A stretch of DNA of 43,695 nucleotides from the NCBI GenBank assembly GCA_020832465.1, contig JAFIER010000213.1:1-43695 (forward strand), given 5' to 3'. Of this stretch, positions 33,486 through 42,116 are shown one piece after another (position 1 is the stretch's first letter; every line of letters begins with the position of its first letter). A program made the translations under genes and the position numbers. The notes under the pieces are model-generated. The model ran no database searches. It had not been told where the DNA came from and saw only the letters and a program-made list of their open reading frames with translations. Origin of the DNA: Bernardetiaceae bacterium. Its GTDB lineage: Bacteria; Bacteroidota; Bacteroidia; Cytophagales; Bernardetiaceae.

Positions 33486-35642
33486 ATGAAGCCCATATAT
33501 TATGCTTACCTTTGCTTATGCTTTGCCCTCTTTTTGGCTGGCTGTAGCGAAAAATCACAAGAACAAAAACATAATCATACAAACGAAAATATGCAGAAAA
33601 TAGATGCACCCGTAGCAGAAATCATTCCTTACGAACACGAAGAGCATGGCGCAAAACGCCTTGATAACTACTTCTGGCTCAGAGATGACGAGCGAAAAAA
33701 CGAAAAAGTAATTGCTTATTTAAATGCTGAAAACGAATACCTCAAGGCTGCGCTCTCACATACAGATAAGCTACAAGAAAAGCTATATCAAGAAATGAAA
33801 GCGCGCATCAAAGAAGACGATAGCTCTGTGCCTTATCAAAAAGGTAGCTATTTTTATTATAACAGATCCGAAGAGGGAAAAGAGTATAGCCTACGATGCC
33901 GCAAAAAAAGTGAGCAAGCAACAGAAGAAGAAGTTTTACTCGACGAAAATAAGCGCGCCGAAGGCAAACCTTATTATGCCGTAGGTACATTCAAAGTAAG
34001 CCCTAACGAGCAAATCCTCGCTTTTTCAGAAGATACTATAGGAAGAAGACGTTACAACCTGAGATTTAAAGATTTAAATACAGGCGACCTTACCCAAGAC
34101 ACTATCCAAGATATTGAAGGTGTGGTATGGGCTGCTGATAACAAAACCATTTTTTATGTCAAAAAACACCCAAAGACACTGCGCTCTTATCAAGTTTGGA
34201 AATATAACTTAGCTGATAAGACTAACAAACTTGTTTTTGAAGAAAATGATGAGAGTTATTACACAAGCATCAGCAAAAGCAAGTCAGAGGATTATATTTT
34301 TATTAACCTCTCGAGCACACTCACGAGTGAAGTGCTTATGATTCCGGCGGATAAACCCAATGCTAAATTTGAGGTTTTCTATGCCAGAAGCGAAAAGCAC
34401 GAGTACGATATCGAGCATCGAGATGATAAATTCTATATCAGAAGCAACCACGAAGCCCCCAACTTCAAACTCTTCGAAGTGCAAGTCGGTAAGCAAAGCG
34501 ATATGAAAAACTGGAAAACGCTTATCGAGCATCGCAAAGATGTACTTTTAGAGGGCATCGAAGTTTTTAATGATTTTATGGTCGTCGTGGAGCGCAAAGA
34601 GGGTTTGTTGCAGTTTCAAATCAGAGACGAAAAAAATAATACAGCACACTATGTGCCCTTTGCCGACCCTACCTATAGCGCATACATTGCACAAAACTAT
34701 GAAATGGATAGCCACGTGTTGCGCTACGGATATACATCGCTCACACGCCCAAGTTCGGTTTTTGATTATGATATGAAAACCCAAGAAACCGAACTCAAGA
34801 AGGAGCAGGAGGTTTTAGGCGGTTTTGATAGTCAAAATTATGTATCTGAACGGGTCTATGCTACAGCCAGAGATGGCGTAAAAGTACCTATTTCGATTGT
34901 TTATCGCAAAGGATTAAAAAAAGACGGGAAAAGCCCGCTTTATATCAATGCCTATGGAAGCTATGGCGCATCTATGGACGCTTATTTCTCGAGCATTCGT
35001 CTCACACTTTTGGATAGAGGATTTGTATTTGCATTGGCTCATATTCGCGGTGGTGAAGAGATGGGACGGCATTGGTATGAAGATGGAAAATTGCTCAAAA
35101 AGAAAAATACTTTTACAGATTTTATAGATTGTACGAAGTTTTTGCAAGCCGAAGGTTATGGCTCACCCGAGAATACTTTTGCTATGGGAGGCAGTGCAGG
35201 CGGTTTGCTTATGGGGGCAGTAGCAAATATGCAGCCTGATATTTATAAAGGTATGATAGCACACGTGCCTTTCGTCGATGTTATTTCTACGATGATGGAC
35301 GCATCTATTCCACTTACCACTAACGAGTACGACGAATGGGGCAACCCCAACGAAAAGGAATATTATGACTACATGCGCGCTTATTCGCCGTATGACAACG
35401 TCGTAGCGCAAGCCTATCCCAATATTTTAGTAACTACTGGGTTTCACGATTCGCAGGTGCAATACTGGGAGCCTGCCAAGTGGGTCGCTAAGTTGCGCGC
35501 TACCAAAACCGATGAGAATGCACTTTATTTTTATACGAATATGGACGCAGGGCATGGCGGTGCTTCGGGGCGTTTCTCGAGGCTCAGAGAATATGCCCTG
35601 GAGTACGCTTTTATTTTAGACTTACTCGGCATAAAAGAGTAG
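33486..35642 (+). CDS. ptrB: Lipoprotein S9 peptidase, oligopeptidase B type
   Basis: A 718-residue serine oligopeptidase. The signal peptide ends in a lipobox with Cys20 (LFLAGCSEK), so it is probably anchored in the envelope. The N-terminal half is a seven-bladed propeller (KVSPNEQILAFSEDT, DNKTIFYVKK), and the C-terminal hydrolase domain has Ser570 in GGSAGG, Asp655 in GFHDSQV and His690 in DAGHGG. The signature RGGEEMGRHWYEDG is typical of oligopeptidase B. The ATG at 33486 is chosen because the lipoprotein signal begins there; the frame is open further upstream, but without a sensible protein. Its sequence differs widely from the other S9 peptidase (1816-4179). Confidence 0.92.
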   Translation: MKPIYYAYLCLCFALFLAGCSEKSQEQKHNHTNENMQKIDAPVAEIIPYEHEEHGAKRLDNYFWLRDDERKNEKVIAYLNAENEYLKAALSHTDKLQEKLYQEMKARIKEDDSSVPYQKGSYFYYNRSEEGKEYSLRCRKKSEQATEEEVLLDENKRAEGKPYYAVGTFKVSPNEQILAFSEDTIGRRRYNLRFKDLNTGDLTQDTIQDIEGVVWAADNKTIFYVKKHPKTLRSYQVWKYNLADKTNKLVFEENDESYYTSISKSKSEDYIFINLSSTLTSEVLMIPADKPNAKFEVFYARSEKHEYDIEHRDDKFYIRSNHEAPNFKLFEVQVGKQSDMKNWKTLIEHRKDVLLEGIEVFNDFMVVVERKEGLLQFQIRDEKNNTAHYVPFADPTYSAYIAQNYEMDSHVLRYGYTSLTRPSSVFDYDMKTQETELKKEQEVLGGFDSQNYVSERVYATARDGVKVPISIVYRKGLKKDGKSPLYINAYGSYGASMDAYFSSIRLTLLDRGFVFALAHIRGGEEMGRHWYEDGKLLKKKNTFTDFIDCTKFLQAEGYGSPENTFAMGGSAGGLLMGAVANMQPDIYKGMIAHVPFVDVISTMMDASIPLTTNEYDEWGNPNEKEYYDYMRAYSPYDNVVAQAYPNILVTTGFHDSQVQYWEPAKWVAKLRATKTDENALYFYTNMDAGHGGASGRFSRLREYALEYAFILDLLGIKE

Positions 35643-35655
35643 CAACTAAGAGGTT

Positions 35656-35738
35656 TAGAAGTAGCATTTCTTTGAGAAATATTATTTCTAAGCCCATTTT
35701 TGCATAGCGTGGGGTTTGCAAGCCCCACGCTATGCTTC
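35656..35738. repeat. Hairpin plus GCATAGCGTGGGG palindrome
   Basis: TAGAAGTAGCATTTCTTTG and AGAAATATTATTTCTAAG form an imperfect hairpin (two changes). It is followed by GCATAGCGTGGGG / CCCCACGCTATGC arms with a 7-8 base loop. It lies between two convergent genes and may work as a terminator. Confidence 0.75.
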
Positions 35739-35765
35739 TTTTCTATATTTTCTTTGGGATTTAGC

Positions 35766-36587
35766 CTATAAGCCCGAACCAGAGAGGTATTGATAAAATA
35801 ATTCTTGCGAGGTATATGGATTTTTATTTTCATCTATAAAAATGCTTTGTACGACTTCGCTTCGGATTTTGATACCGCTTAACATACCCATAGCGGGGTC
35901 AGATTGCCTTAGTTTGGCAATAGTTTCGGGGGATTTCATTTTTTTATCTACTTTGGCTTTCCAATCTCCAATATTTTTTTCATCTATCTCTGCCGTAGGT
36001 AGTTTGTTATAGGCTCTATACTGCTTTTGGCTGATATAAAGCAAAGCCGTTTCTGAGTTAAAATGCTTATTATCAGGTATTTTTTCTTTATCATTGACAT
36101 CTAACAAGACAAAACGGGCGCGATTTTCAGCATCTATATTGTATTGCAAAAAGTATTCAGAGGTGTCGGTAATCATGATATCAGCCCCTTCGTTACTTAT
36201 TAGTTCTACCTGATCTAAGAGAAAAAATCCACTTTTATTGCTCCATTTTACGTGGTTTTTGATTTTAGCTTGGAAGCTATATGCTGTTTTTTGTATTTTC
36301 AATTCTTGTTTTAGTCTTTCGCTTCCTTCGTTTGGTGCATCGGTTTCTGCTTGCTTGAGCAGCTGCTCGCGCATAGCAGGCGATAGGGCAAGCCCTTGGG
36401 TTTGCTTGCTTTGATATAAAATTTTATTTTGCGTTATTTCAACCTCATTTTGAAACATCATGCTGCGTCCCATAATATTAAAATGAGCATGCGCTACCCA
36501 TTTGCTGTGCAGAAGATTATCTTTTTTACAGCTTACAGACATCAGCAAAATAGCAAAGCAAAGTAGGGTAAAAAGTCTATACATCAT
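35766..36587 (-). CDS. Putative lipoprotein of unknown function
   Basis: A 273-residue protein with a lipoprotein signal (lipobox Cys20, LMSVSCKK). I do not recognise a domain. The mature part starts with a WVAHAHFNIMGRSMMF strand followed by amphipathic beta-strands (NKILYQSKQ, KTAYSFQAKIKNHV, SGFFLLDQVELIS), giving the impression of a lipocalin- or DUF-type beta-barrel. It converges on the oligopeptidase gene, and gmd lies upstream on the same strand after 126 bases. It is likely on the periplasmic face of a membrane. Confidence 0.65.
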   Translation of the reverse strand: MMYRLFTLLCFAILLMSVSCKKDNLLHSKWVAHAHFNIMGRSMMFQNEVEITQNKILYQSKQTQGLALSPAMREQLLKQAETDAPNEGSERLKQELKIQKTAYSFQAKIKNHVKWSNKSGFFLLDQVELISNEGADIMITDTSEYFLQYNIDAENRARFVLLDVNDKEKIPDNKHFNSETALLYISQKQYRAYNKLPTAEIDEKNIGDWKAKVDKKMKSPETIAKLRQSDPAMGMLSGIKIRSEVVQSIFIDENKNPYTSQELFYQYLSGSGL

Positions 36588-36713
36588 TTTATGAGTTTAA
36601 GGCTAAATATCAAACAAACTGCTTACGCAAAATTTAAAATGGTGCTTTAAGTAATATGGACTACTCCTTTAGGCACTATGAGATACAAACAAGGTGTGTA
36701 ACTTACTGATTGA

Positions 36714-37829
36714 CTACTCATAGTAATTCAGTATATCATGACCTCCTTCTTTGAGGTATTGGTCTCTTTTGAAAAGTTTTACATCAGAAGCAACCATTTC
36801 TTGGATTAAATCCGGCAGTTCGTATTTAGGTTTCCAATTGAGTTTAGTTTGTGCTTTTGTGGGGTCTCCGATAAGAAGTTCGACTTCCGTCGGGCGGAAA
36901 TAGCGTGGGTCGACGGCTAATATTTCTTTACCAATAGGTATTTGGTATTCAGGATTTTGGCACGAGGCTACAAAGGCGCATTCACTCTCATCTTTTCCTT
37001 CAAATCGGAGTTGAATACCGACTTCTGCAAAAGCCATTTTGACAAAATCACGCACAGAAGTAGTCTTACCCGTTGCAATAACAAAATCTTCTGGTGTATC
37101 TTGTTGCAACATCAAATACATGGCTTCGACGTAGTCTTTGGCGTGCCCCCAGTCTCTTTTAGCATCGAGGTTGCCTAAGTATAGTTTTTCTTGTAAGCCT
37201 AAGGCAATGCGCGCTACGGCACGTGTAATTTTTCTTGTAACAAAGGTTTCGCCTCTGATACCGCTTTCGTGGTTGAATAAAATTCCATTCACGGCATACA
37301 TATTATAAGCCTCACGATAATTTACGGTTATCCAATAAGCATAAAGTTTGGCGACGGCATAAGGAGAGCGCGGGTAAAAAGGCGTTTTTTCGGATTGAGG
37401 GACTTCCTGTACAAGCCCGTAAAGTTCAGATGTAGAAGCCTGATAAATACGGACTTTATCCGATAAATTGAGTATGCGTATCGCCTCGAGTAGGCGTAGC
37501 GTTCCCATAGCATCTACATTAGCCGTATATTCGGGCATTTCGAAGCTTACTTTTACGTGCGACATAGCACCTAAATTATAAATTTCATCAGGTTTTACTT
37601 CTTGGATAATGCGAATCAGGTTCGTGCTATCGGTAAGGTCTCCATAATGCAATTTAAAATTATAATTATCAACGTGTGGGTCTTGGTACAAATGGTCTAT
37701 GCGTTCGGTATTAAAAAGCGAACTGCGACGTTTGATGCCATGCACTTGATAGCCTTTTTTAAGTAAAAAATCGGCTAAATATGCACCATCTTGTCCTGTA
37801 ATACCTGTAATGAGGGCTATTTTTGTCAT
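36714..37829 (-). CDS. gmd: GDP-mannose 4,6-dehydratase
   Basis: Makes GDP-4-keto-6-deoxymannose from GDP-mannose, the first step to GDP-fucose and related sugars for surface glycans. It has 371 residues, an SDR of the extended type with an N-terminal NADP-binding TGITGQDG (residues 8-15), the [15 protein letters not shown] segment, STSELYG (catalytic Thr/Ser and Glu) and the YAVAK motif (Tyr and Lys). The C-terminal part has [16 protein letters not shown] and [14 protein letters not shown]. The ATG at 37829 is preferred; the extra 40 residues from an upstream start have no family match. No fucose-synthase gene is adjacent. TATTTTTG at 37877-37870 (minus strand) is a possible -7 element. Confidence 0.95.
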   Translation of the reverse strand: MTKIALITGITGQDGAYLADFLLKKGYQVHGIKRRSSLFNTERIDHLYQDPHVDNYNFKLHYGDLTDSTNLIRIIQEVKPDEIYNLGAMSHVKVSFEMPEYTANVDAMGTLRLLEAIRILNLSDKVRIYQASTSELYGLVQEVPQSEKTPFYPRSPYAVAKLYAYWITVNYREAYNMYAVNGILFNHESGIRGETFVTRKITRAVARIALGLQEKLYLGNLDAKRDWGHAKDYVEAMYLMLQQDTPEDFVIATGKTTSVRDFVKMAFAEVGIQLRFEGKDESECAFVASCQNPEYQIPIGKEILAVDPRYFRPTEVELLIGDPTKAQTKLNWKPKYELPDLIQEMVASDVKLFKRDQYLKEGGHDILNYYE

Positions 37830-38146
37830 TTTTCTATCAGTCAGAATCTGTTCAAAACGATAATAAAAACAAAAATAAGTAATTTTTATGGAATGCCTTT
37901 GGAAAAAAGAGTTTAAAATAAGATTTTTCCGATAAAAATCATGATCCACTCCATTTTGCCGATGTTATAACTTTTGTACTGCGCATTGCGTATGATATAA
38001 AGATACAACTTTTTCAACTTTGATACTACTGTACCATTTTTCCATAGCTTTATGGAAAAATGGCCTTAGCCATAACATGTCTTTGAGATATGTTATGGCT
38101 GGCGAAGGTCTGGTAGTATGATAATCCATATTTGAATTACAATGAC
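37830..38146. repeat. Gap between gmd and YiaAB-like gene, with a CATACTAC-type unit
   Basis: 317 bases without a gene. 38032-38120 is a unit in reverse orientation: GATACTACTGTACCATTTTT, a CATTTTTCCATAGC / GCTTTATGGAAAAATG palindrome, then GCCATAACATGTCTT / GATATGTTATGGC arms and GGTAGTATG at the end. It stops 26 bases before the next start codon. Confidence 0.75.
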
Positions 38147-38416
38147 ATGAGTGATAACCACCAAAATACAGCTGCATTTTCGTTTTTAGCTTGGATTTCA
38201 TTTGCTATATCTTCCTTAGGCACTTTAGCAGGGATTATTTATTTAGAAGGCGATCTTTGGATGAAGGGATTTTTAGCTATGGGATACCTTTTTTCGCTTA
38301 CTTCTTGTTTTACAGTAGCTAAGGTTGTGCGCGATAAGCACGAAGCTGAAAAATTTGCTCATAAAATAGAAAAAGCCAAGCAAAATAAAATTCTCAAAGA
38401 CTATGATTTGGATTAA
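38147..38416 (+). CDS. YiaA/YiaB two-helix-domain membrane protein
   Basis: An 89-residue protein with two membrane segments: about residues 13-34 (SFLAWISFAISSLGTLAGIIYLEG) and 38-57 (MKGFLAMGYLFSLTSCFTVAK). It then has a charged C-terminal helix (RDKHEAEKFAHKIEKAKQNK). The pattern W-SF-S-G-YL-DLWMKGFL-MG-LF-S is that of the YiaAB family, whose function is unknown. The ATG at 38147 is chosen; a TTG five codons upstream is less likely. It stands alone between two palindromic units. Confidence 0.75.
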   Translation: MSDNHQNTAAFSFLAWISFAISSLGTLAGIIYLEGDLWMKGFLAMGYLFSLTSCFTVAKVVRDKHEAEKFAHKIEKAKQNKILKDYDLD

Positions 38417-38728
38417 ACCCTCTTTTTAAGCCCAATTTTTGCTATATAAAAAAGCCTCGATGTAATTAGGAGGCAGCATAGGTGGGTGGCGTACGTCAAG
38501 TTAGTCAAGCGACTTAGATAGTTCCTGTACTCACTTATTAGTATTAGCTCATACTACTTAGACATTTGCTAGCCAGAAATAACATGTCTTTGAGACACGT
38601 TATTTCTAAGCTCATTTTTCCATAGCCTGGGGTTTGCAAACCTCTACGCTATGGAAAAATGTATAGTTGTATGGTATTAGCTATTAAATTTGTGCTTAGA
38701 AAAATAATTTCAAAAACAAACATCAATA
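38417..38728. repeat. Gap before queA with a full CATACTAC-type unit
   Basis: 312 bases without a gene. It contains a detached, flipped end of the GGGTGTACG element (GCGTACGTCAAGTTAG, about 38489-38505). A complete unit follows at 38550-38673: CATACTACTTAGACATTTGC, an AGAAATAACATGTCT / AGACACGTTATTTCT hairpin, a CCATAGCCTGGGG... palindrome and GTATAGTTGTATGG. Confidence 0.8.
38685..38692 (+). promoter_or_regulatory. Candidate -7 element of queA (TAAATTTG)
   Basis: TAAATTTG fits TAnnTTTG, 36 bases before the queA ATG; TTG occurs 15 bases upstream, at the end of the palindromic unit, shorter than usual. If real, the repeat supplies the upstream promoter element. Confidence 0.45.
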
Positions 38729-39961
38729 ATGATTCCCGAGATTAGGCTTCAAGATTATACCTATACGCTTCCGCCCGAGCGCATCGCACAGCGTCCACTC
38801 GAGCAGCGGAGTGCTTCTAAATTACTTTGCTACCGTAGCGGTGCGATACATCATCATCAATTTCATGAAATAACATCGCTACTACCCGTAGGCGCAACCT
38901 TTTTTTTTAATAATACGAAAGTCATTCCAGCGCGTATGTTTTTTCAAAAAGAAACGGGGGCGTGGATAGAGGTTTTTCTTTTGCGTCCGTTTGCCCCTTC
39001 GCAGGTTTTGAGCGAGGCGATGCGCGCGCAGGGTAATGCCACTTGGTTTGCGATGATTGGAAACCTCAAACGTTGGAAGGATAAGGATTTACTCTCCACA
39101 TCGCTCAATGTAAACGGAGAGCTCATTGAGCTTACATTGCAACTCATAGACCGTAGCCAAAAACTTATTCGCTTTGAGTGGGAGAGCAACCATGTTATTT
39201 TTATCGAAATTATAGAAGCTCTTGGACGCATGCCACTGCCGCCCTATATCAAAAGAGAGGCCGAAAGTAGCGACGCAGACCGCTATCAAACTGTTTTTGG
39301 AGTCAATCAAGGTGCAGTAGCCGCACCCACTGCGGGCTTGCATTTTGATGAGCCTTTATTAGAAAAATTAAGCACAGAAGGTTTTGAAAAACAAGAACTT
39401 ACACTACACGTAGGCGCAGGTACTTTTCAACCCGTACAAGATGAGCACAAGCAAAATGTAGCTACTCACCCCATGCACGCCGAGCAAATCTTAGTAAAAA
39501 AAGCACAGCTCGAAGCACTGCACAAACTGAGATTTGCCGTGCCCGTAGGCACAACCTCGCTCCGCACCATGGAAAGCCTTTACTGGCTCGCCAACCTTTG
39601 GGCTAATGACACACCCAGTGCAGAGCACTTGAAGTATTTTCGCGTCCCTAAACTCGTGGCTTATCAACTGCAAAATAAAACACTTCTGACAAGACAAGAA
39701 GCATTTGAGTTTTTGCTGAAAGTCATGGAGAAACATCAAATCCAAGAACTCATCGGAGAAACAGAGATTTTTATCCTACCAGGTTACGACTTTAAAGTAG
39801 CTGATGCGCTTATTACAAACTTTCACATGCCAGAAACCACTTTAATGCTCCTTGTCGCTGCCTTTATAGGAGATGAATGGCGAGCAGTTTATCAAGCCGC
39901 AATCGATAATAACTACAGATTTTTGAGCTATGGAGACTCCTCCTTGCTTTTCAAAAAATAA
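38729..39961 (+). CDS. queA: S-adenosylmethionine:tRNA ribosyltransferase-isomerase
   Basis: Transfers the ribosyl part of SAM to 7-aminomethyl-deazaguanine in tRNA, forming epoxyqueuosine. It has 410 residues, near the length usual for Bacteroidota. Family marks are DYTYTLPPERIAQRPLEQRSASKLL, FFNNTKVIPAR, LGRMPLPPYIKR, the DRYQTVFGVNQGAVAAPTAGLHF block, LHVGAGTFQPV, VGTTSLRTMES and ITNFHMPETTLMLLV. All are intact. Other queuosine genes are not in the window, and no preQ1 riboswitch is seen upstream. Confidence 0.96.
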   Translation: MIPEIRLQDYTYTLPPERIAQRPLEQRSASKLLCYRSGAIHHHQFHEITSLLPVGATFFFNNTKVIPARMFFQKETGAWIEVFLLRPFAPSQVLSEAMRAQGNATWFAMIGNLKRWKDKDLLSTSLNVNGELIELTLQLIDRSQKLIRFEWESNHVIFIEIIEALGRMPLPPYIKREAESSDADRYQTVFGVNQGAVAAPTAGLHFDEPLLEKLSTEGFEKQELTLHVGAGTFQPVQDEHKQNVATHPMHAEQILVKKAQLEALHKLRFAVPVGTTSLRTMESLYWLANLWANDTPSAEHLKYFRVPKLVAYQLQNKTLLTRQEAFEFLLKVMEKHQIQELIGETEIFILPGYDFKVADALITNFHMPETTLMLLVAAFIGDEWRAVYQAAIDNNYRFLSYGDSSLLFKK

Positions 39962-40031
39962 GTCATTTTGTAGCTAATAGCCTCAAATGCCCTATTGATA
40001 AACTTGCAAACCACACTACGAAAAAAGGAGC

Positions 40032-40252
40032 TTAGCCATAACAGTGCTCAAAAAAAGGGTGTACGACAACTTTGCTAAATAAGCCCAGAAATAACATTTC
40101 TTTGAGAAATGTTATTTCTATAATGTACTAAGCATCAAGAACTAACAGTTTTCGAAAAACTGTTAGTTCTGAAACTACCTAAGTCGATTTACCAACTTGA
40201 CGTACACCCCAAAAAATGTTATGGCTGGCTGCTAAATGTCTATTTAGTATGC
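40032..40252. repeat. CATACTAC-type palindrome split by a GGGTGTACG element
   Basis: The left half ends TTAGCCATAACAGTGCTC and the right half begins TGTTATGGCTGGC and ends TTTAGTATG; together they form the TAGCCATAACA / TGTTATGGCTA hairpin seen at 38068 and 41942. The 153-bp element at 40057-40209 lies between them, bounded by runs of A. Confidence 0.75.
40057..40209. mobile_element. 153-bp MITE-like element with two internal hairpins
   Basis: Ends GGGTGTACG / CGTACACCC, with imperfect pairing continuing inward as in the 6692-6802 copy. Inside are AGAAATAACATTTCT / AGAAATGTTATTTCT (40087-40119) and AGAACTAACAGTTTT / AAAACTGTTAGTTCT (40138-40170). It is flanked by A7 on the left and A6 on the right, which could be a target duplication. 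Confidence 0.65.
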
Positions 40253-40420
40253 TTCAAAACAACATTTTGGTGTTTTTCATGTTACTTTTTGTTAAATCTT
40301 GCATTGTAGTGATAAAAAAGTCGTTTTTTTGCAATATGTGGGTATAAGCGATATAGCTTGTAACCTAAAAAGCAACAATCTGTTTATGCTCTTTTTTTTT
40401 CTATTTAGATACAGAATCCT

Positions 40421-40428
40421 TAGCTTTG
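40421..40428 (+). promoter_or_regulatory. Candidate -7 element of the TPR gene (TAGCTTTG)
   Basis: TAGCTTTG fits TAnnTTTG, 78 bases before the start codon; only a T-run, not TTTG, lies at the upstream position. Confidence 0.4.
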
Positions 40429-40506
40429 TAGCCTTGATAAAAAGGAGTAGCGAGATGCTACCTGTTTGATTCATATTCATTACAATATAACTAAAATGCT
40501 ATCATT

Positions 40507-41907
40507 ATGATGTATAAAAATGCTATACAATACTTTGTGTTTTCTTTTTGCCTAATTTTTATTGGCATTAGTATAACGACACAAGCGCAAGATGCCGAAA
40601 GTGGCAAAGAAGAGTTAAACTACGGTGATAACCCAGACTTAACAAGTGAAAAGTACGCTGTTATGTCGGATAATCTCATGATTAAAAACTACGAAGCTGC
40701 ACTTGAACCCGCCGAATGGCTACTTGAAAATGCGCCTAAAATGAGCAGTTCGCTTTATATCAAAGCCATAGAGCTGTATGAAGGCTTAGAAGCCAAAGCC
40801 GCTGAAGAGGGGCGCACGGATAAGCAAGCGCAGTACCAAGACCTAACATTAGAAATGTTTCGCCGTCGCATTGAGTTGAACTACTACAAAGATTTAGCTG
40901 ACATTTATGAGCGTGTAGGCAATCGTGCCTATCCCTATTGGCTCAAACGTGAAGATAAGTTCGATACCTTGCTCACGATCTATACCAAAACCCATGAGCT
41001 ATTGGGACTTGAGCTCCCTCTTAATCAGTTGATTTTCTTTTATGACCTCTCTGGTAGGGCGTATCGCAAAAAGAAAATTACACTCGATGAGTTTGTAAAT
41101 CGTTATGATGCACTCAACGAGATTGTAGATCATAAGATTGCAGAAGCTGAAAGCCTAGGTACGGAGCAGGGCGAGGAGGTCAAAGCTGCTTGGATTAAAT
41201 ATGGCAGGGAGCAACTCGACCGTTTTTTGGAGGGTTATGCCAAAGATGCAATTAACTGCGATTTTGTGCGCGATAATTACGGTACACGTTTCAAAGAAAA
41301 TCCTAAAGATTTGGCATTAGCCAAACGCATTTATAACTATATGAATATTGGCGGTTGTAAAGAAGATCCTCTTTTCCTTGCCTCGCTCGAGACCATTTAC
41401 GAGTCAGAACCAAAATTCAAAATTGCAGAAGCAATAGCTAAGTTGCACCGCATAAAAGGCAATGATAATAAAGCACTTGAGTGGTATGAAAAAGCTGCTG
41501 AAATAGCTGAAAACAAAGAAGAAAGAGGTGAACTTTATTTTACCATAGCCAAAAACTATTCACGTGCTGGAAAGCTAAGCGATGCGCGTACTTATGCCAA
41601 TAAAGCTATAAGTGCAAACGGTGCGCTCGCAAGCGAAGCCTATACTTTTATCGGAGACTTGTACCTCAAGTCTTATGAAAGTTGTAACGGAGGTGGGGGT
41701 GATCCTATTGCCAAAAAAGTAGCTTTTTTTGCCGCCTATGATATGTATGCAAAAGCAAATAATCAAGCAAAAATGGCAACGGCAAAGCAGTACTTCCCCA
41801 CAGCAGCAGAAATTTTTACTATACCTGATAGAAAAGAAGGAGAAACCATTGAAGTAGGCTGTTGGATTGGTGGCACTACTACAGTGCGCTCGCGACCAAG
41901 CGAATAA
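40507..41907 (+). CDS. Exported TPR protein
   Basis: A 466-residue protein with a signal peptide (about residues 1-27, ISITTQAQ) and helical repeats to near the C-terminus. TPR-like pairs are visible in SDNLMIKNYEAALEPAEWLL, AIAKLHRIKGNDNKALEWYE, GELYFTIAKNYSRAGKLSDA and ASEAYTFIGDLYLKSYESC. A short beta-rich tail (VGCWIGGTTTVRSRPSE) ends it. TPR domains hold protein complexes together; similar proteins are common in Bacteroidota envelopes, but the partner is unknown. The second ATG (40510) is an alternative start. It stands alone and is followed by a terminator-like palindromic unit. Confidence 0.82.
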   Translation: MMYKNAIQYFVFSFCLIFIGISITTQAQDAESGKEELNYGDNPDLTSEKYAVMSDNLMIKNYEAALEPAEWLLENAPKMSSSLYIKAIELYEGLEAKAAEEGRTDKQAQYQDLTLEMFRRRIELNYYKDLADIYERVGNRAYPYWLKREDKFDTLLTIYTKTHELLGLELPLNQLIFFYDLSGRAYRKKKITLDEFVNRYDALNEIVDHKIAEAESLGTEQGEEVKAAWIKYGREQLDRFLEGYAKDAINCDFVRDNYGTRFKENPKDLALAKRIYNYMNIGGCKEDPLFLASLETIYESEPKFKIAEAIAKLHRIKGNDNKALEWYEKAAEIAENKEERGELYFTIAKNYSRAGKLSDARTYANKAISANGALASEAYTFIGDLYLKSYESCNGGGGDPIAKKVAFFAAYDMYAKANNQAKMATAKQYFPTAAEIFTIPDRKEGETIEVGCWIGGTTTVRSRPSE

Positions 41908-41941
41908 AACGGAATGCTTAAATGCAATTCAATGTAAAATG

Positions 41942-41979
41942 TAGCCATAACAACTCGCTGAGTAGCCATGTTATGGCTA
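41942..41979. repeat. TAGCCATAACA / TGTTATGGCTA inverted repeat
   Basis: Perfect 11-bp arms with a 16-base middle, directly before the CATACTAC unit at 41982-42089. It is the same hairpin type as the one split at 40032-40252. Confidence 0.7.
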
Positions 41980-41981
41980 TC

Positions 41982-42089
41982 CATACTACACTATCTAAAA
42001 AAGGGCTTAGAAATAACATTTCTCAAAGAAGTGTTATTTCTAAGCCTTTTTTGCAAACCCTACGCTATGCAAAAATGTATAGTAGTATG
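41982..42089. repeat. CATACTAC...GTAGTATG unit with terminator-like hairpin
   Basis: Begins CATACTACACTATC and ends GTATAGTAGTATG. The central GGGCTTAGAAATAACATT stem pairs with TGTTATTTCTAAGCC and is followed by TTTTTT, so it could end TPR-gene transcripts. Half of the GCATAGCG palindrome is lost (only CCCTACGCTATGC remains). Confidence 0.75.
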
Positions 42090-42116
42090 ATTTGCTTAGC
42101 AACTTGATTCTTGTTT

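Larger units (their letters stand above)
39962..40506. other. Gap between queA and the TPR gene
   Basis: 545 bases without a gene. 40032-40252 is a nested repeat (listed separately). The remaining 250 bases before the TPR gene are AT-rich and contain a candidate -7 element at 40421-40428. Confidence 0.6.

Noticed and set aside
38674-38728. preQ1 riboswitch before queA
   Set aside because: The 55 bases before the gene show no preQ1-type hairpin with an A-rich tail.
41922-42107. A 61-residue frame after the TPR gene
   Set aside because: It consists of two palindromic repeats; similar translated pieces appear on other repeat copies.
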